From Clostridia bacterium (GTDB taxonomy: Bacteria > Bacillota > Clostridia > UMGS1883): a DNA stretch of 35,590 nucleotides. The DNA lies in contig JAFQLL010000037.1 in assembly GCA_017414645.1 (NCBI GenBank), positions 1 to 35,590 of the forward strand. Reading direction: 5' to 3'. Both the position numbers and the translations under genes were made by a program. The stretch's first letter is position 1. Each line of letters begins with the position of its first letter. Shown here in pieces: positions 33,703 through 35,590 of the stretch. Under the pieces are notes generated by a model. That model was not told where the DNA came from. It ran no database searches and worked only from the letters and a program-made list of their open reading frames with translations.

Positions 33703-33741
33703 TCAATTTAATCCTTATAACTCTTATAAGGATTAAATTGA
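33703..33741. repeat. 18-bp perfect inverted duplication at the licD 3' end
   Basis: 33703-33720 is the reverse complement of 33724-33741 with CTC between. The arm at 33724-33741 encodes the QFNPYK part of licD; the other arm carries the last codons and the stop. No U-run follows; the small repeat begins at once. Confidence 0.9.
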
Positions 33742-34595
33742 ATAGTAGTATGCTGAGCGGTGCCCTTTTTAAACACCATATAGTCTTCCCCGTACTGTAC
33801 ACTGAGCCTTTCGTGCACATTTTCAGGGCAGGTTACCGTGCGCCATTCAAAGGGAAGCTCCACGGTGCTTTCAAAAAGCTCACGTCGCCACTCGTACTTT
33901 TTCACACCCGGACGAAAGGCTGTTACGCCCACCTTTTTTGTGTTACCCTTTACACTTTTAACCTTTTTAAGATATGCCATACAAAGCTTTTCGTGGGTTG
34001 TGAAAAGGTTTAAAAAGCCCAGCACAAAATGAGCAAATATTTTAGAAATTTTCTTTGCCTCCGGTGAACGTGGCACCTCAAAGCCAAGCAGTAATAACCT
34101 GAAAATTTTCAGATATGTCATATGTAAAAAATACTTAACCTTGCCGTCGGGCACATTGTCAAGAGGGAAAATGTCTATAAATATGCCTCTGTGCCATTCG
34201 GGGAAGCAATTTGTTTCAAAGCGTGTGCTACCTGTTGTTCTGTCGTCACGAAGCTTTGCATGCCACGGCTGAAAGCCCTTTTCGCTTCCTGCCCATTGCA
34301 GAAAGTAAGGCTCTTTTAATTCGGTTTTACATGCCTCAACAAAACGGTCATAGTCATCCCTTAACATCTGAATATCGATATCATCGTCCCAGGGAATGAA
34401 GCCTTTGTGCCTTACCGCACCTAACAAAGTGCCTCCATCAGCAAACCACTTTATGTTATGCCTTTTGCAAATATCTTCCATTACTTCTAAAAGCTCTATA
34501 TCACAAAGCCAGACCTTTTTCATTGTTTTGTCAACGAAAAAGCCGCTTCTTTTCTCAGCTTTAAGAAAATCCTTATCCAAAGCATTCACCACCAT
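33708..34595 (-). CDS. LicD family protein (phosphocholine-type cytidylyl-phosphotransferase family)
   Basis: 295 residues, probably cytoplasmic. LicD proteins add phosphocholine or a similar group to sugars of teichoic acids or polysaccharides. The signature is WFADGGTLLGAVRHKGFIPWDDDIDIQMLRDDYD, a nucleotidyltransferase-like metal site. GIFIDIFPLDNVPD is also conserved. I chose the ATG at 34595, about 30 nt from the predicted transcription start; a TTG two codons upstream is possible. No licABC choline genes are in view, so the donor is unknown. The C-terminal codons lie in an 18-bp inverted repeat. Confidence 0.9.
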   Translation of the reverse strand: MVVNALDKDFLKAEKRSGFFVDKTMKKVWLCDIELLEVMEDICKRHNIKWFADGGTLLGAVRHKGFIPWDDDIDIQMLRDDYDRFVEACKTELKEPYFLQWAGSEKGFQPWHAKLRDDRTTGSTRFETNCFPEWHRGIFIDIFPLDNVPDGKVKYFLHMTYLKIFRLLLLGFEVPRSPEAKKISKIFAHFVLGFLNLFTTHEKLCMAYLKKVKSVKGNTKKVGVTAFRPGVKKYEWRRELFESTVELPFEWRTVTCPENVHERLSVQYGEDYMVFKKGTAQHTTIQFNPYKSYKD

Positions 34596-34630
34596 CGCCA
34601 AATTACAATGCCCCTAATTTTACATTATAA

Positions 34631-34659
34631 ATTATATCATTTTGTGCACCTACTGTCAA
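34631..34659 (-). promoter_or_regulatory. Consensus sigma-A promoter of the licD operon
   Basis: TTGACA (34654-34659), a 17-bp spacer and TATAAT (34631-34636) on the minus strand: a full consensus match. The -35 box is close to the stop codon of the AraC-type gene (34666). Confidence 0.92.
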
Positions 34660-34665
34660 GTTGAC

Positions 34666-35226
34666 CTACCTGTACTCGCCGGGGGTTTTTCCGCACACAG
34701 CCTTAAAGGAACGCTCCATTGTTTTAACACTGCCGAAACCGCAAAGCATGGCTACCAAATTGAGCTTTTCACCATGAGCAATGTGCTCCTTGGCTTTTTC
34801 CACACGTACATATTTTATGTATTCTGTCACAGTTTTTGAAAAGCGTTCATTAAAGGCTTTATCAAGGACTTTTCTGTCGATTTCAAAGTATTCACACACC
34901 TTTGGTGCGCAAAGACTTTCGTAAAGATAATTCTGTTTTATATATTTTTCGGCCTGCTCAATTATATCAGGCTCGTATTTTTCCTTATCTTCATAAAAAG
35001 GTTCAATTATTAAAAAGAACTCGTCACGGAGCATTTTAATTAATTTTTCTGCTTCGATTTCTTGTTCAGCATCTGTCATGAGCAGTTCAATTGCATGGTT
35101 TTCACCTATCGTTACCTGTTCTTTAAAAATCTTTTTCAAAATGCTTTCCGCTTCGGCTTTCTTTTGATTTTCGGAAAGCTTGTAGCGGTCAAAGAAAATG
35201 TGTTCATAATCAATTTTAAAAGTCAT
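34666..35226 (-). CDS. AraC-type DNA-binding regulator (short)
   Basis: 186 residues. The C-terminal ~90 residues hold the two-helix-turn-helix AraC domain: LCAPKVCEYFEIDRKVLDKAFNERF, then VAMLCGFGSVKTMERSFKAVCGKTPGEYR. The N-terminal half is charged and helical and matches no ligand domain I recognise. It is shorter than most AraC regulators. It reads towards the licD promoter on the same strand and may control that operon, which is inference. AAGGTG precedes the ATG. Confidence 0.85.
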   Translation of the reverse strand: MTFKIDYEHIFFDRYKLSENQKKAEAESILKKIFKEQVTIGENHAIELLMTDAEQEIEAEKLIKMLRDEFFLIIEPFYEDKEKYEPDIIEQAEKYIKQNYLYESLCAPKVCEYFEIDRKVLDKAFNERFSKTVTEYIKYVRVEKAKEHIAHGEKLNLVAMLCGFGSVKTMERSFKAVCGKTPGEYR

Positions 35227-35243
35227 ACTGTCACCTTATTACA

Positions 35244-35269
35244 AAAGGGGTACGTTTCCGTACCCCTTT
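35244..35269. terminator. Intrinsic terminator of gpmI
   Basis: An 11-bp stem, AAAGGGGTACG / CGTACCCCTTT, with a TTTC loop and a TTTT tail on the minus strand, 12 nt after the gpmI stop. Confidence 0.88.
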
Positions 35270-35280
35270 CAGTTTTTTAA

Positions 35281-35590
35281 TTATTTAATTAAGCTTTCGC
35301 CTGTCATTTCTACGGGCTTTTCAAGACCGAGAATCTGAAGCATTGTGGGAGCAATGTCAGCAAGGCGGCCGCCTTCCTTAAGAGCACAATCCTGACCTAC
35401 CACAATAAAGGGTACGGGATTTGTTGTATGTGCTGTGAAGGGGCCCTTTGTTTCGGGGTCGATAAGCTGGTCAGCATTACCATGGTCAGCTGTGATACAA
35501 GCCACGCCGCCCTTTGCCATAATAGCATCAACCATTCTGCCAACGCAAGTGTCAACAGCTTCAACTGCAGCCACTGCCGCAGGGATAATA
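35281..35590 (-). CDS. gpmI: 2,3-bisphosphoglycerate-independent phosphoglycerate mutase, C-terminal part (5' end beyond window)
   Basis: Glycolytic enzyme that interconverts 3- and 2-phosphoglycerate using manganese. Only the last ~102 residues are present. The frame is open to the window edge. [10 protein letters not shown] is a metal-binding motif; [11 protein letters not shown] and [26 protein letters not shown] are the usual C-terminus. The GTG at 35574 is internal, not the start. Confidence 0.95.
   Translation of the reverse strand, partial: IIPAAVAAVEAVDTCVGRMVDAIMAKGGVACITADHGNADQLIDPETKGPFTAHTTNPVPFIVVGQDCALKEGGRLADIAPTMLQILGLEKPVEMTGESLIK

Overview
The window is a chromosomal segment from an anaerobic gut-type Clostridia (Firmicutes), probably an uncultured Oscillospiraceae/Ruminococcaceae-like lineage. 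This is an inference from gene content: a secreted pectin lyase, a dockerin-type protein, an archaeal-type ProRS, the DUF512-der-plsY gene order, sigma-A promoters of TTGACA-17-TATAAT type, and AGGAGG-like ribosome binding sites. I see no rRNA, tRNA, prophage or CRISPR array. Most genes are on the minus strand.

Layout. 1-2001: rhamnogalacturonan lyase (PL11) with a ricin-type domain, cut by the window edge. 2109-3296: sodium/amino-acid symporter, divergent from a cytoplasmic GH13 maltodextrin hydrolase (3418-5352). 5501-6859: 23S rRNA m5U methyltransferase. 6854-11432: a segment bounded by inverted copies of a highly structured repeat. It holds a four-helix-bundle (S23/Avd-like) gene and two secreted-protein genes, one with a dockerin and one with a cohesin-like N-terminus and a PSDE minisatellite. 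11463-20137: a seven-gene minus-strand run, MBOAT acyltransferase, SGNH protein, DUF512 radical-SAM-like protein, der, plsY, HI0933-type flavoprotein and FAD dehydrogenase. 20252-24399: a GldA/F/G-like ABC system plus DUF4340 protein. 24483-25748: hisS, divergent from a DMT permease (25925-26794) and proS (26948-28384). 28669-34595: an envelope operon, licD, flippase, gpsA and a membrane-anchored protein with a phage-adhesin-like C-terminus. 34666-35226: AraC-type regulator. 35281-35590: C-terminal end of gpmI.

The most interesting signal is in the spaces between genes. Two full copies (6854-7057 and 11257-11432) and one half copy (7467-7540) of a repeat family consist of a constant 9-mer, AGTGAAGTT on one side and AACTTCACT on the other, alternating with short spacers. 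Most of those spacers are hairpins whose stems differ between copies yet stay paired. An S23-family gene lies between 74-bp perfect direct repeats of the half element. Where the outer ends of the two full copies meet a host gene, the last 21-29 bp of that gene are present again as a perfect inverted duplication (rlmD 6811-6855; FAD dehydrogenase 11433-11498). The 3' ends of licD (33703-33741) and, more weakly, the GH13 gene (5349-5382) and the adhesin-like gene (28485-28681) show the same arrangement next to other small repeats. I propose a family of small structured mobile elements that join gene 3' ends through a fold-back event, with the S23-like protein as the candidate partner. That mechanism is inference.

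Other genes are largely housekeeping or envelope functions. Two transcription units look dedicated to cell-surface glycopolymers: MBOAT+SGNH for O-acylation, and licD+flippase+gpsA.
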